DNA of 64,000 bases from an uncultured Hoeflea sp. (GCF_947501405.1 NZ_CANMVK010000001.1:992001-1056000); one strand, 5' to 3'. Counted from the first letter of the stretch, positions 1 through 9,098 are shown. The notes: generated by a model from the sequence alone, not told the origin. Numbers and translations are program-made.

Positions 1-1126
1 ACTGACCGTCCGCCTTGCCCGATTCTGCCACTGCGAACACCGCCGCCATGGAGCGCAGGCCGTCCTCGGCGCGGGGGTAGAGGTCGGCGGCGGCATCCAT
101 CGCCCGGCCTTGCTTTTCCGCGCGGATCGCTTCGGCCAGATCCTTGTAGATGTTGGCGAATGCCAGCGGCATGCCCTCGGCGTGGCCAATCGTGACGCGG
201 GTGGTGCGGTCGGCTTCTGGCGAAAGTCCGGCTTCGCCGCGTTCAATGGTCTGAAGCCGTTCGCCGAGCGGCATCCAGAACAGCTGGTTAGGCTGCTCCT
301 GGGCCCAGCGAAGTCCGCCCTTTTCGCCGAACACCTGCAGCGTCAACCCGTGCTGGCGGCCAATCGCAATGGACGAGGTCCAAAGCCGGCCGACGGTTCC
401 GCCATCCATGCGGAAATTGACCATGGCGTCATCTTCGAGTTCGCGACTTGCAATGCACGAAACGGTGTCGGCGGACAGGCGCTCCACCTCCTGACCGGTG
501 ACGAAACTCGCCATGTGCAGCGCGTGGATGCCGCAATCGGCAAATTGCGCCGAGACGCCGGCTTGCGCCGGGTCGTAGCGCCAGCGCACTCGCGGATTGT
601 CAGCGTCGGTCGCGTCGGCATGGTGGCCATGTGCGAATTCGGCCTTGACCAGCCGGATGGCGCCCAGATCGCCCCGCGCCACCATGGCCTTCATGTGGCG
701 CACCAGCGAATAGCCGGAATAGCCGTAGTTGACGGCACAGATCTTGCCGGTGGCACGGGCGGTGCGGACGATGTCCTCACCCTCGGCCACCGTCATGGTC
801 ATCGGCTTTTCACACAGCACGTGAAAGCCCGCCTCGAGATAGGCTTTGGTGATTTCGTAATGGGTGGCATTGGGGGTGGCGACGGTGACCAGATCGACGC
901 GGTCGTCACGGTTTTTCTCGCCGTCCAGCATCTCACGCCAATCACCATAGGCGCGATCCCTGGCAAGTCCCAGCCGCTGGCCGTAATCGCGGCCGGCCTC
1001 GGGGCGGTGGTCGAGCGCTCCGGCGACAAATTCGAACTCGCCATCGAGGCCGGCGCCAAGCCGGTGCGCCGGTCCGATCTGGCTGCCTTCGCCGCCGCCG
1101 ATCATGCCCCATTTGAGTTTTGTCAT
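1..1126 (-). CDS. Gfo/Idh/MocA family dehydrogenase (3' end outside window)
   Basis: NAD(P)-dependent sugar or cyclitol dehydrogenase, cytoplasmic. The start codon is the ATG at 1126; a second in-frame ATG lies at 1135. The N-terminus begins MTKLKWGMIGGGEGSQIG, a Rossmann glycine motif. The family EKP signature (CEKPM) follows at about residue 105, and an ADCGIHALHM segment supplies the conserved Asp/His of the catalytic region. About 375 residues are visible, so only a short C-terminus is missing. It starts just after the dehydratase gene on the same strand, the third gene of the arm leaving the inositol divergon. By context it probably oxidises an inositol isomer or derivative (inference). 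The family is certain, the substrate is not. Confidence 0.88.
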   Translation of the reverse strand, partial: MTKLKWGMIGGGEGSQIGPAHRLGAGLDGEFEFVAGALDHRPEAGRDYGQRLGLARDRAYGDWREMLDGEKNRDDRVDLVTVATPNATHYEITKAYLEAGFHVLCEKPMTMTVAEGEDIVRTARATGKICAVNYGYSGYSLVRHMKAMVARGDLGAIRLVKAEFAHGHHADATDADNPRVRWRYDPAQAGVSAQFADCGIHALHMASFVTGQEVERLSADTVSCIASRELEDDAMVNFRMDGGTVGRLWTSSIAIGRQHGLTLQVFGEKGGLRWAQEQPNQLFWMPLGERLQTIERGEAGLSPEADRTTRVTIGHAEGMPLAFANIYKDLAEAIRAEKQGRAMDAAADLYPRAEDGLRSMAAVFAVAESGKADGQ

Positions 1127-1140
1127 GGTCGTCATCCCGC

Positions 1141-2031
1141 TCAGAAACCGATGGATTGCAGATAGGCGCGGTTGGCCCTGGCGTCGCCCACCGGGTCGGG
1201 GTCGAGTGTTGGATCGCAATCCTGTTCCACCGTGCACCAGCCGTCAAACCCCGCATCAAGCAGCACCTGCCGAACGGCGGGGAAATCGACGTCGCCATCG
1301 CCGAGATTACAGAAGATGCCCTGGCCGCAGGCATCGTAGAAACCAGTGCGGTTGGCGATCACACGGGCTTTAATTTCGGGATCGATGTCCTTGAAATGCA
1401 TGTAGGAAATACGATCTATGTGGCGCTTCATGAAGGCCACCGGGTCAAATCCCGCATAGGAGTGATGGCCGGTATCAAAACAGATTTTCAGGATTTTTTC
1501 ATCCACCTCATCGAGCAGCCGCTCGAGTTCCGGTTCGAAATCGATGAAGCCGGCCGCATGGGCGTGCATGCCGACTGTCAGCCCATAGTCTTCGGCACCC
1601 ATCTTCGCAACGGTGGCGATGCGATCGCGGTACGCTGTCCATTCGGCCTTGTCCATCTGCTCGGCCTCATCGGCACGGCCGGCGGTCGGCGCGCGGCGCG
1701 GCGAGATCGAATCGATCAGCACCAGATGCTTGGCGCCATGGGCGCTTAGCGCCTTGCAGGTGCGCACCGCACCATCCATCACGTCGTCCCACTGCGCGGG
1801 ATCGTGAAAGGCGCGAAAGACCACGCCACCGATCAGTTCGAGACCGTTTTGGTCCAGCGCTTCGGCAAGAACGGCGGGGTCTTCTGGCATGAAGCCGACA
1901 GGGCCGAGCTCGATGCCGGTGTAGCCGGCCTCGGCGCATTGGCTGAGCACCGTTTGCCAGGCCGGATTGCGGGGATCATTTGCGAATTCGACGCCCCAGG
2001 AGCAGGGCGCGTTGCCGATTTGAATAGTCAT
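1141..2031 (-). CDS. iolE: IolE/MocC-type inosose dehydratase (TIM-barrel sugar epimerase family)
   Basis: A 296-residue xylose-isomerase-like TIM barrel. IolE dehydrates 2-keto-myo-inositol to the diketone that IolD hydrolyses. The N-terminus MTIQIGNAPCSWGVEF resembles the MocC-type branch of the family. Metal-site motifs are visible: HAHAAGFIDFE, CFDTGHHSYAG and MHFKDID, followed by a C-terminal TVEQDCDP. The ATG at 2031 fits the family; upstream in-frame codons lie inside non-homologous sequence. The gene sits between two Gfo/Idh/MocA genes, 11 bases after the upstream one, so the three are probably one transcript. No other IolE candidate lies in the window, which supports the role, but a rhizopine-type (MocC) substrate remains possible. 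Confidence 0.8.
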   Translation of the reverse strand: MTIQIGNAPCSWGVEFANDPRNPAWQTVLSQCAEAGYTGIELGPVGFMPEDPAVLAEALDQNGLELIGGVVFRAFHDPAQWDDVMDGAVRTCKALSAHGAKHLVLIDSISPRRAPTAGRADEAEQMDKAEWTAYRDRIATVAKMGAEDYGLTVGMHAHAAGFIDFEPELERLLDEVDEKILKICFDTGHHSYAGFDPVAFMKRHIDRISYMHFKDIDPEIKARVIANRTGFYDACGQGIFCNLGDGDVDFPAVRQVLLDAGFDGWCTVEQDCDPTLDPDPVGDARANRAYLQSIGF

Positions 2032-2042
2032 GGTGAGCGCCC

Positions 2043-3155
2043 TTAAACTTGCGCGTTGATGTATATGGTTTGCCAACTCTTGCTCTGTGAAGAGGTGAGC
2101 GCCGCCGCCACGATCCGGTTGACGTCGAGCCCGTCGCGGAACGTCGGCCAGACCGGCTCGCCGGTTTCGATGGCGCGGAGAAAATCCCGCGCTTCGATTA
2201 TGATCTGGTCCTGATAGCCGGTGCCGTGACCGGGACCCTGGCAGAACGGCAGATAGTCGGGATGGGCCGGGCCGGTGAGGATCTTGCGGAATCCGCGCGT
2301 CGCCTCCGGCTCGTCCATGGTGTAAAGCCACAGCGCGTTCTGGTCTTCCTGGTCGAAGCGGATCGCTCCCTTGGTGCCGGTGACCTCATAGGCGTAGCCC
2401 ATCTTGCGGCCCGAGGCGATGCGGCTGAAAAACAGGTGCCCCATGGCGCCGTTCTCAAACCGGCACATCATCTGCGCCTGATCGTCATTGTCGACCGCGC
2501 CGCCGGGCCGCGTCTTGTGAACGGTTTCGACTTCGGCAATCAGCGACGCAATCGGGCCGATCAGCGCCAGCGCCGCATTGATCATGTGAGGGGCTAAGTC
2601 GCCCATGGTGCCGTTCGGCATGCCCGATGTGCGCCAGCTCGCGGGCGTGTCCGGGTCGGCGTAGAAATCTTCGGTGTGCTCGCCGCGAAACCAGGTCACG
2701 TCGCCGATCGCGCCCTCGGCGATCAGCTTTCTGGCAAACTGGCTGGCGGGGGTGCGGATATAGTTGAACCCGACCATGTTGGCGACGCCGGATGTTTCGG
2801 CCGCCTCGACCATCGCCAGGCTGTCCTCGACGGAGGCGCCGAGCGGTTTTTCGCACAGGACCGGCTTTTTGAGCGCGAAGGCGGCTTCGGCGATTTCACG
2901 GTGGGTGGTCTGCGGGGAGGCGATGACCACCGCCTCGACCCTAGAGTCTTCGACGAGATCCCGCCAGTCGTTGGCTGCGCGGGCGAAGCCGAAATCCTTG
3001 CGGTAGCGTTCGGCGGATTCGGGCGTGCTTGCAGCCACCATTTCAAGCCGCGGTCGGAGCCCGGTGCCGAACACCGCGCCTACGGCGGCGAACGCCACCG
3101 CATGGGCCTTGCCCATATAGCCGCCGCCGATAATGCCAACGCCGATTTCCGTCAT
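2043..3155 (-). CDS. Gfo/Idh/MocA family dehydrogenase, first gene of the minus arm
   Basis: A 370-residue NAD(P)-dependent oxidoreductase. The Rossmann motif GVGIIGGGYMGKAHA is at the N-terminus, LCEKPLG is the family EKP motif near residue 100, and GDLAPHMINAAL carries the conserved Asp and His of the catalytic helix. The ATG at 3155 is chosen because the open frame upstream of it crosses the regulatory palindrome and has no family similarity. It is the leading gene of a three-gene minus-strand unit divergent from iolD. Position and paralogy suggest oxidation of a cyclitol such as scyllo- or chiro-inositol (inference). Confidence 0.88.
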   Translation of the reverse strand: MTEIGVGIIGGGYMGKAHAVAFAAVGAVFGTGLRPRLEMVAASTPESAERYRKDFGFARAANDWRDLVEDSRVEAVVIASPQTTHREIAEAAFALKKPVLCEKPLGASVEDSLAMVEAAETSGVANMVGFNYIRTPASQFARKLIAEGAIGDVTWFRGEHTEDFYADPDTPASWRTSGMPNGTMGDLAPHMINAALALIGPIASLIAEVETVHKTRPGGAVDNDDQAQMMCRFENGAMGHLFFSRIASGRKMGYAYEVTGTKGAIRFDQEDQNALWLYTMDEPEATRGFRKILTGPAHPDYLPFCQGPGHGTGYQDQIIIEARDFLRAIETGEPVWPTFRDGLDVNRIVAAALTSSQSKSWQTIYINAQV

Positions 3156-3179
3156 ATTCGGGCCCGTTTTGAAATTCAG

Positions 3180-3197
3180 TTTGCAACCGGTTGCAAA
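3180..3197. promoter_or_regulatory. Perfect 18-bp palindrome, LacI/GalR-type operator candidate
   Basis: TTTGCAACCGGTTGCAAA reads identically on both strands and has the central CG step typical of LacI/GalR-family operators. It lies 24 bases before the start codon of the minus-arm dehydrogenase and about 195 bases before iolD. It is therefore well placed to repress the minus arm and possibly both arms. No regulator gene is present in the window. Confidence 0.75.
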
Positions 3198-3391
3198 TTT
3201 TGTATCCTTGGAATCGAAGTTACGCAAGCGGCATTTTGAAAACCGGAAAACCGGGGCGGAATGAAGGCTGCGACTGCCGGTTTCAGCCTGGCATGGCGAT
3301 GCCGACCGGCACGGTGCAAATGTATAGGTCCAGGGCTGTGCGGAAACCCAAACGGGGACGCCGCCTTGGATTTGAGGGAGGAGCGTGCGCC

Positions 3392-5257
3392 ATGAGCGAC
3401 GAGACAATCCGGCTGACGACGGCCCAGGCCATCATCCGCTATCTCGCCAACCAGTTCATCGAGATCGATGGCCAGGAGTGGCGGTTGTGCGGCGGCGGTT
3501 TCGGGATTTTCGGTCATGGCAATGTTACCTGCCTGGGCGAAGCGCTTTACGATGCGCGTGCGGAATTGCCGCTTTATCGCGGCCAGAACGAGCAGAGCAT
3601 GGGTTTTGCGGCGGCTGCCTATTCCAAGCAATGGCTCAGGCAGCGGTTCATGTTCTGCACCGCGTCCGCCGGGCCGGGCACCGCCAATCTGCTCACGTCT
3701 GCGGCGCTGGCACATGCCAACCGGTTGCCGATGCTGATGCTGTGCGGCGACATCTTCATCACCCGGCTGCCCGATCCGGTGCTCCAGCAGCTTGAGCATT
3801 TCGGCAATCCGGCTCTCGGGGTCAACGACGCCTTCAAGGCGGTGACGCGCTATTGGGACCGGATTACCCATCCGGCCCAGATCATCCAGTCGCTGCCCGC
3901 GGCCATCGCCACCATGCTCGATCCCGCTGATTGTGGCCCGGCATTCCTCGGCCTGCCGCAGGATGTGCAGGGCTGGGCCTATGACTACCCGGTGGAGCTG
4001 TTTGCCAAGAAGGTTCATCGCATTCGCCGGCAGGCCCCGGATGCTGGCGAGGTCGCCGATGCGGCGGCGCTGCTGAAGTCGGCCGAGCGGCCGATCATCA
4101 TCGCTGGCGGCGGTGTTCAGTATTCGCGTGCGGTCAATGAACTGACCGCCTTTGCCGAAACACATCGGATCCCGGTAGTCGAAACCATCGCCGGCCGGGC
4201 CAATCTGCTCAATGATCACCCGCTCAACACCGGGCCGATCGGTGTCACCGGATCTGACAGCGCCAATGCGGTGGCCGAGAAGGCCGATGTCATTCTCGCC
4301 GTCGGAACAAGGCTGCAGGATTTCACAACGGGTTCCTGGACCGCGTTCGACAAGTCCGCGAAGATCGTCTCGCTCAACGCCGCACGGCATGATGCCGCCA
4401 AGCATCTGTCGCTGCCGGTGGTGGGTGACGCCAAGCTCGGGCTCGAGGCGCTCGGATCAGCACTTGAGGGTTATAAGGCGCCTGAGTTGTGGACCGGGTT
4501 TTCGCGCGATCAGCGCCGCGACTGGGATCGCTACGTGGCGGAAAACGTGGCTCCCGGCAACGGGCCCAACTCCTATGCCCAGGCGATCGGTGTGGTCAAC
4601 GCGCTGTGCGACAAGCGCGACCGTGTCGTCACTGCGGCGGGCGGACTTCCGGCCGAAGTCACCGCCAACTGGCGCACGCTCGATGTCGGCACCGTCGATG
4701 TCGAGTTCGGGTTTTCCTGCATGGGCTACGAGATTGCCGGCGGCTGGGGCGCGCGCATCGCCCAGGCCGAGCGTGAACCTGACAAGGACACCATCGTGTT
4801 TGTCGGTGACGGTTCCTATCTGCTGATGAACTCCGACATCTATTCCTCGGTGCTCAGCAACAGGAAACTGATCATCCTGATGCTCGACAATGGCGGCTTT
4901 GCTGTCATCAACAAGCTGCAAAACAACACCGGCAATGAGAGCTTCAACAATCTGATCGCCGATTGCCCGACAGTGGATGCGCCGTTTGCTGTGGATTTCG
5001 AGGCCCATGCGGCCTCAATGGGCGCCATCGCCGAGACCGTGGAAAATCAGGCGGAACTTGCCGAGGCCTTCAAACGCGCCAAAGCCTCCGAGCGCACCCA
5101 TGTGATCTGCATGAAGGTCGACGCCTATGAGGGCTGGACTACGGAAGGCCACACTTGGTGGGAGGTTGGCACACCGCATGTCACAGACAATGCCAAGGTT
5201 CAGGCAGCGCATGAGGACTGGGAATCCTCCCGCTCCAGACAGCGCAAGGGGGTTTGA
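3392..5257 (+). CDS. iolD: 3D-(3,5/4)-trihydroxycyclohexane-1,2-dione hydrolase IolD
   Basis: ThDP-dependent C-C hydrolase that opens the inositol-derived diketone ring to 5-deoxyglucuronate. It has 621 residues, the normal length for IolD. The N-terminal Pyr-type domain contains YRGQNEQSMGFAAAAYSK with the catalytic Glu. The C-terminal ThDP-binding domain has the motif starting VGDGSYLLMNSDIYSS and ending at LDNGG. The ATG at 3392 follows a strong GGGAGGAG ribosome site by eight bases. It is the first gene of the plus arm. The next gene, iolC, starts about 60 bases downstream. Confidence 0.95.
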   Translation: MSDETIRLTTAQAIIRYLANQFIEIDGQEWRLCGGGFGIFGHGNVTCLGEALYDARAELPLYRGQNEQSMGFAAAAYSKQWLRQRFMFCTASAGPGTANLLTSAALAHANRLPMLMLCGDIFITRLPDPVLQQLEHFGNPALGVNDAFKAVTRYWDRITHPAQIIQSLPAAIATMLDPADCGPAFLGLPQDVQGWAYDYPVELFAKKVHRIRRQAPDAGEVADAAALLKSAERPIIIAGGGVQYSRAVNELTAFAETHRIPVVETIAGRANLLNDHPLNTGPIGVTGSDSANAVAEKADVILAVGTRLQDFTTGSWTAFDKSAKIVSLNAARHDAAKHLSLPVVGDAKLGLEALGSALEGYKAPELWTGFSRDQRRDWDRYVAENVAPGNGPNSYAQAIGVVNALCDKRDRVVTAAGGLPAEVTANWRTLDVGTVDVEFGFSCMGYEIAGGWGARIAQAEREPDKDTIVFVGDGSYLLMNSDIYSSVLSNRKLIILMLDNGGFAVINKLQNNTGNESFNNLIADCPTVDAPFAVDFEAHAASMGAIAETVENQAELAEAFKRAKASERTHVICMKVDAYEGWTTEGHTWWEVGTPHVTDNAKVQAAHEDWESSRSRQRKGV

Positions 5258-5317
5258 GATGCGCCCGGTTGTTTCCGCTCCGGCAAACGATGGCTCCGGC
5301 AATTGGGCGGGCCGGGC

Positions 5318-6298
5318 ATGAGTGCGATCGAGGGCATCAAGAAACGCGATTTTCTGGTGATCGGCCGCGTCGGCATGGATCTGTCGCCCGATCCCGCGGG
5401 CCAACGCACCCGCGACGCAAAAACGATGATGGTGGCGATGGGCGGCTCCAGCGCCAACATTGCGGCGGGACTGGTCAAGTTCGGCTGCAAGGCGGCGCTG
5501 GTCACAAAGGTTTCCGACGATGCGGTGGGTTGGTATTGCCTCGACCAGCTCGACCGTTACGGGGTCGACCGCAGCCATGTTGATGCCATCAAGGGCGAGT
5601 GCCGCACCTCGCTGGCAATTTACGAGACACGCATCGAAGAGCATCAGAGCGTGATCTACCGCAACAATGCGGCGGATTTTCAATTGGATATGGCCGATGT
5701 CGAGGCGGTCGATTACAGCCGCTATGGCGCGCTGATTACCGCAGGCACCGTGTTTGCCGCAGAACCCTCGCGCTCGGCCACCTTCCGCGCCTTCGAGCTG
5801 GCGCGGGCGGCCGGTTTGCCAATCATATTTGATGTCGATTATCGGCCCTATTCCTGGCCGTCGCCGCAGGTCGCTGAAGAGGTGTTGTCACACGCTGGCA
5901 GTCTCAGCGATCTCATTGTCGGCAATGACGAGGAATTCGGGTTCATGGCCGGCGGCATCGACAGGGGCCTCGACAAGGCCCGCGATCTCGCCCGCTCTGG
6001 CGCCTCCATCGTGGTCTACAAGATGGGCCCCGATGGCGCCGTCACCTTCATGGGCGATCAGGAGGTGCGCACCGGCATCTATCCGGTGACCGCGCTCAAG
6101 CCCACCGGCGCCGGCGACAGTTTCATGGCCGGGCTGCTCGCCAGCCTTTCGGAGGGCCGTGAAATCACCGAGGCGGTGTTGCGCGGCTCGGCCTGCGCCT
6201 CAATCGTGGTCTCCCAGCCCGGCTGTGCGCCGGCTATGCCGACGGCCGCCGAGCTAGACGCGTTTCTCAATTCTCATCCCGGCCCGACGGCTGTCTGA
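5318..6298 (+). CDS. iolC: 5-dehydro-2-deoxygluconokinase IolC
   Basis: PfkB/ribokinase-fold kinase that phosphorylates 5-dehydro-2-deoxygluconate (DKG) in inositol breakdown. It has 326 residues. The N-terminal GGSSANIAAGL substrate motif and the C-terminal PTGAGDSF signature with the catalytic Asp are both present. Many rhizobial IolC proteins are about twice as long because of a C-terminal DUF2090 aldolase-like domain. This protein ends after the kinase fold, and a separate aldolase gene is supplied two genes downstream. The ATG at 5318 is preferred over the in-frame TTG at 5303. Confidence 0.92.
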   Translation: MSAIEGIKKRDFLVIGRVGMDLSPDPAGQRTRDAKTMMVAMGGSSANIAAGLVKFGCKAALVTKVSDDAVGWYCLDQLDRYGVDRSHVDAIKGECRTSLAIYETRIEEHQSVIYRNNAADFQLDMADVEAVDYSRYGALITAGTVFAAEPSRSATFRAFELARAAGLPIIFDVDYRPYSWPSPQVAEEVLSHAGSLSDLIVGNDEEFGFMAGGIDRGLDKARDLARSGASIVVYKMGPDGAVTFMGDQEVRTGIYPVTALKPTGAGDSFMAGLLASLSEGREITEAVLRGSACASIVVSQPGCAPAMPTAAELDAFLNSHPGPTAV

Positions 6299-6325
6299 AA
6301 CACCGCGCCCGAAAGGATCACGCCC

Positions 6326-7168
6326 ATGCATATCGCGCCCTATGACAACAACAACAAGGCAATCGTGGATATCGATGACGCCTGTGTTCCGCTCAATTAC
6401 TTCAACATCGTCAAGCTCAAGAAGGGCCAGGCGTTCGAGTATCAGGTGCCCGGCTATGAGACCTGCATCGTGCCTGCCACCGGCACCATCGATGTCGAAG
6501 TGGAAGGCGTGGCATTCAATGCGCTGGGCAACCGCCGCATCGATGTGTGGGACGGCGAGCCAGAAGGCGTCTATGTGCCGGTCGGCGCAAAGGTGCTTAT
6601 CGTTTGCGTGTCCGACGAGACCGAAACCTTCGTCGCCGGGGCGAAATTCGATCAGGTGTTCGAGCCGTTCGACGTGCGCGCCGATGGGCTCGATCTTGTC
6701 CAGTACGGATCGGACGACACCAAGACCCACCGCAAGATCAAGCATATTCTGGGTCAGAAGCATCACGGCATGGTCGGCCGGCTGCTGGTGAGCGAGCTGT
6801 TTACGGTGGGGCAGGGCGGCTGGTCCGGCTTCCCCAGCCACAAACACGACACCGACCGGCTGCCCGACGAGACGCGGCACGACGAGACCTACAATTTCCG
6901 CTTCCGCCCGAACTACGGTTCCGGCGTGCAGATGCTGCAGCGTGAAGACAACAAGCCCGGTGACGCCTATCACATCGTCGACGGCTCAACGATCTGCCTC
7001 GACAAGGGCTACCATCCCTGCTGCGTGCTGCCGGGCTACGAGATGTATTACTTCACCATCTTAGGCGGGCTCAGCCAGCGCTCGCTGGTGCAGTATTTTC
7101 AGCCCACGCACGCCTATCAGATCGAAACCATTCCCGGCATCAAGGATATGGTGGCCAAGTTCAAATGA
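6326..7168 (+). CDS. iolB: 5-deoxy-glucuronate isomerase IolB
   Basis: Cupin isomerase converting 5-deoxyglucuronate to 5-dehydro-2-deoxygluconate (DKG), the IolC substrate. It has 280 residues, slightly longer than the usual 265-275. The metal-binding segment PSHKHDTDRLPDETRHDET and the later histidine in GYHPCCVLPGYEMYY match the IolB/KduI family. The ribosome site GAAAGGA lies eight bases before the ATG. Its stop codon overlaps the start of the next gene (ATGA), indicating translational coupling. Confidence 0.95.
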   Translation: MHIAPYDNNNKAIVDIDDACVPLNYFNIVKLKKGQAFEYQVPGYETCIVPATGTIDVEVEGVAFNALGNRRIDVWDGEPEGVYVPVGAKVLIVCVSDETETFVAGAKFDQVFEPFDVRADGLDLVQYGSDDTKTHRKIKHILGQKHHGMVGRLLVSELFTVGQGGWSGFPSHKHDTDRLPDETRHDETYNFRFRPNYGSGVQMLQREDNKPGDAYHIVDGSTICLDKGYHPCCVLPGYEMYYFTILGGLSQRSLVQYFQPTHAYQIETIPGIKDMVAKFK

Positions 7169-7998
7169 GCATTGCCACGCTTGCGGATGTGCTCAGGCCC
7201 GCGCTGACAAGCAATTACGCCGTGGCCGGGCTGGTGACGCTCGGCTGGGAGGATATGCGCGCCTATGTGACCGCCGCGGAGGCCGAAAATCTGCCGGTGA
7301 TCCTGCAGGCGGGACCATCCTGCCGGGCGCATACGCCGCTGCCGGTGTTGGGCAAGATGTTCCGTCATCTGGGAGAAAACGCCAGCGTTCCGGTCGTGGC
7401 CCATCTCGATCATGGCTACACGTTCGATGAGTGCAAGGAAGCGCTCGAATCGGGCTTCACCTCGCTGATGTTCGATGGCTCGCGCAAACCGCTGGATCAG
7501 AATATCGAGGAAACCGCGCGGATTGCAGATATGGCCCATGCGGCGGGTATCTCCTGCGAGGGCGAAATCGGTTTTGTCGGCTATTCGGGCGGCGAACAAT
7601 CGGCAGGCACCGATCCCGAGGAAGCCGCGCGGTTTGCCCGCGAGACCGGCGTCGACGCGATGGCGATCTCGGTCGGCAATGTGCATCTTCAGCAAGATCA
7701 CGAAGGCGGGCTCGACGAGCCGCGGATTCGCGCCATCGAAGCTGCATGCGATGTTCCGCTGGTAATCCATGGTGGCTCAGGCGTGCCGGTGGCTGAGCGC
7801 ACGGCGCTGGCGCGGGGTTCGCGGATCTGCAAGTTCAACATCGGCACCGAACTGCGCATGGCGTTCGGCGCTGCGCTGCGCGAGGCGGTCAACCGCAATC
7901 CGGACCGGTTCGACCGGGTGACGATCCTGAAGGAAACCCACGACCCGGTGATGGCAGCGGCGCGGCAGGTGATCCGCGCGCTGGGACCGGCGCAATAG
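7165..7998 (+). CDS. iolJ: Class II aldolase, likely 6-phospho-5-dehydro-2-deoxygluconate aldolase (IolJ-like)
   Basis: Zinc-dependent class II aldolase, 277 residues. It would split 2-deoxy-5-keto-gluconate 6-phosphate into dihydroxyacetone phosphate and malonate semialdehyde. Visible family motifs in order are VVAHLDHGY (catalytic Asp and first zinc His), SLMFDGS, GEIGFVGY, AISVGNVH (zinc His), IHGGSG and KFNIGTE. It starts inside the iolB stop codon. A fructose-bisphosphate aldolase role is possible from sequence alone. The position between iolB and iolG, and the absence of the DUF2090 domain on IolC, favour the inositol role. Confidence 0.85.
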   Translation: MSIATLADVLRPALTSNYAVAGLVTLGWEDMRAYVTAAEAENLPVILQAGPSCRAHTPLPVLGKMFRHLGENASVPVVAHLDHGYTFDECKEALESGFTSLMFDGSRKPLDQNIEETARIADMAHAAGISCEGEIGFVGYSGGEQSAGTDPEEAARFARETGVDAMAISVGNVHLQQDHEGGLDEPRIRAIEAACDVPLVIHGGSGVPVAERTALARGSRICKFNIGTELRMAFGAALREAVNRNPDRFDRVTILKETHDPVMAAARQVIRALGPAQ

Positions 7999-8010
7999 GA
8001 ACCAGACATC

Positions 8011-9003
8011 ATGATCAAGCTCGCAATTCTCGGCTGCGGCCGTATCGGCCAGGTCCACGCTGGCAGTGCGGCGATGGTCGAGGGCGCGCGGGTGACCGCC
8101 GTCGCCGACGCGTTCCCTGAAGCCGCCGAAGCGCTGGCAACCAGGACCGGTGCAGCGGTGATGACGGCTGAAGACATCATCGCCAGTCCGCAGATCGACG
8201 CTGTCGTGATCGGCACACCGACCGACACCCATTTCGATCTGATCCAGGCAAGCGCCAAGGCCGGCAAGGCGATCTTTTGCGAAAAGCCGGTGGATATGTC
8301 GGCCGACCGGATCCGTGAGTGCATCGAAACGGTGGAGGCGGCGGGCGTGCCCTTCCTCACTGGCTTCAATCGCCGCTTTGATCCGGGTTTTGCCAGTATC
8401 CGGGCGCGCATCGCCGATGGCGAAATCGGTGCGATCGAACTGGTGACCATCCTGTCCCGCGATCCCGCGCCGCCGCCGGTCTCCTACATCGAAAGCTCCG
8501 GCGGTTTGTTCCGCGACATGATGATCCACGATTTCGATATGGCGCGGTTTCTCACCGGTGAGGAGGTGGTTCAGGTCTATGCCACCGGCTCGGCGCTGGT
8601 CGATCCCGCGATCGGCGAGGCTGGCGATGTCGACACCGCGGTGGCGGTGCTGACCACGGCTTCGGGCCGGATCTGCCAGATTTCCAACTCCCGCCGCGCA
8701 ACATATGGCTACGACCAGCGCGTCGAGGTGCATGGGGCTGGCGGGATGCTGCGGGCCGAGAATTTGCGCGAGACCAATGTTGAACTCGCCACCGCCGCGG
8801 GCTTCCGTTCAGCACCAGCGCAGCATTTCTTCCTTGAACGCTATGCAGGCGCCTATGTCGCGGAAATGGCGCATTTTGTCGAGTGTCTCACCAGTGGCAA
8901 GGCGCCTTCACCCACCATTCGCGATGGCCTCGCCGCGCAGATGATCGCCGACGCCGCGGCCCGGTCGCTGGAGACCGGCGCGCCGGTCACGCTTGGGCAG
9001 TAG
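8011..9003 (+). CDS. iolG: Inositol 2-dehydrogenase IolG
   Basis: NAD-dependent oxidation of myo-inositol to 2-keto-myo-inositol, the entry step of the pathway. It has 330 residues, the standard IolG length. The Rossmann motif GCGRIGQVHA, the EKP motif FCEKPVDM and the catalytic segment DMMIHDFDMAR are all typical of IolG. It follows the aldolase by 12 bases and is the last gene of the plus arm. A bidirectional hairpin follows. Confidence 0.92.
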   Translation: MIKLAILGCGRIGQVHAGSAAMVEGARVTAVADAFPEAAEALATRTGAAVMTAEDIIASPQIDAVVIGTPTDTHFDLIQASAKAGKAIFCEKPVDMSADRIRECIETVEAAGVPFLTGFNRRFDPGFASIRARIADGEIGAIELVTILSRDPAPPPVSYIESSGGLFRDMMIHDFDMARFLTGEEVVQVYATGSALVDPAIGEAGDVDTAVAVLTTASGRICQISNSRRATYGYDQRVEVHGAGGMLRAENLRETNVELATAAGFRSAPAQHFFLERYAGAYVAEMAHFVECLTSGKAPSPTIRDGLAAQMIADAAARSLETGAPVTLGQ

Positions 9004-9013
9004 ACCAAAATGA

Positions 9014-9052
9014 AACCGCCTCCGGCAACCTTGCGGGCGGCTGGAGGCGGTT
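9014..9052. terminator. Bidirectional hairpin between iolG and the convergent gene
   Basis: A 10-bp perfect stem (AACCGCCTCC with GGAGGCGGTT) and a 19-base loop lie between two convergent genes. No clear T-run follows on the plus strand; the minus strand reads into TTTCATTTT. It is probably a shared transcription end. Confidence 0.55.
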
Positions 9053-9098
9053 GTGGTGCTGAAGACACCTTGGAACTGTTAATTCCGGTTGCTTTCGG

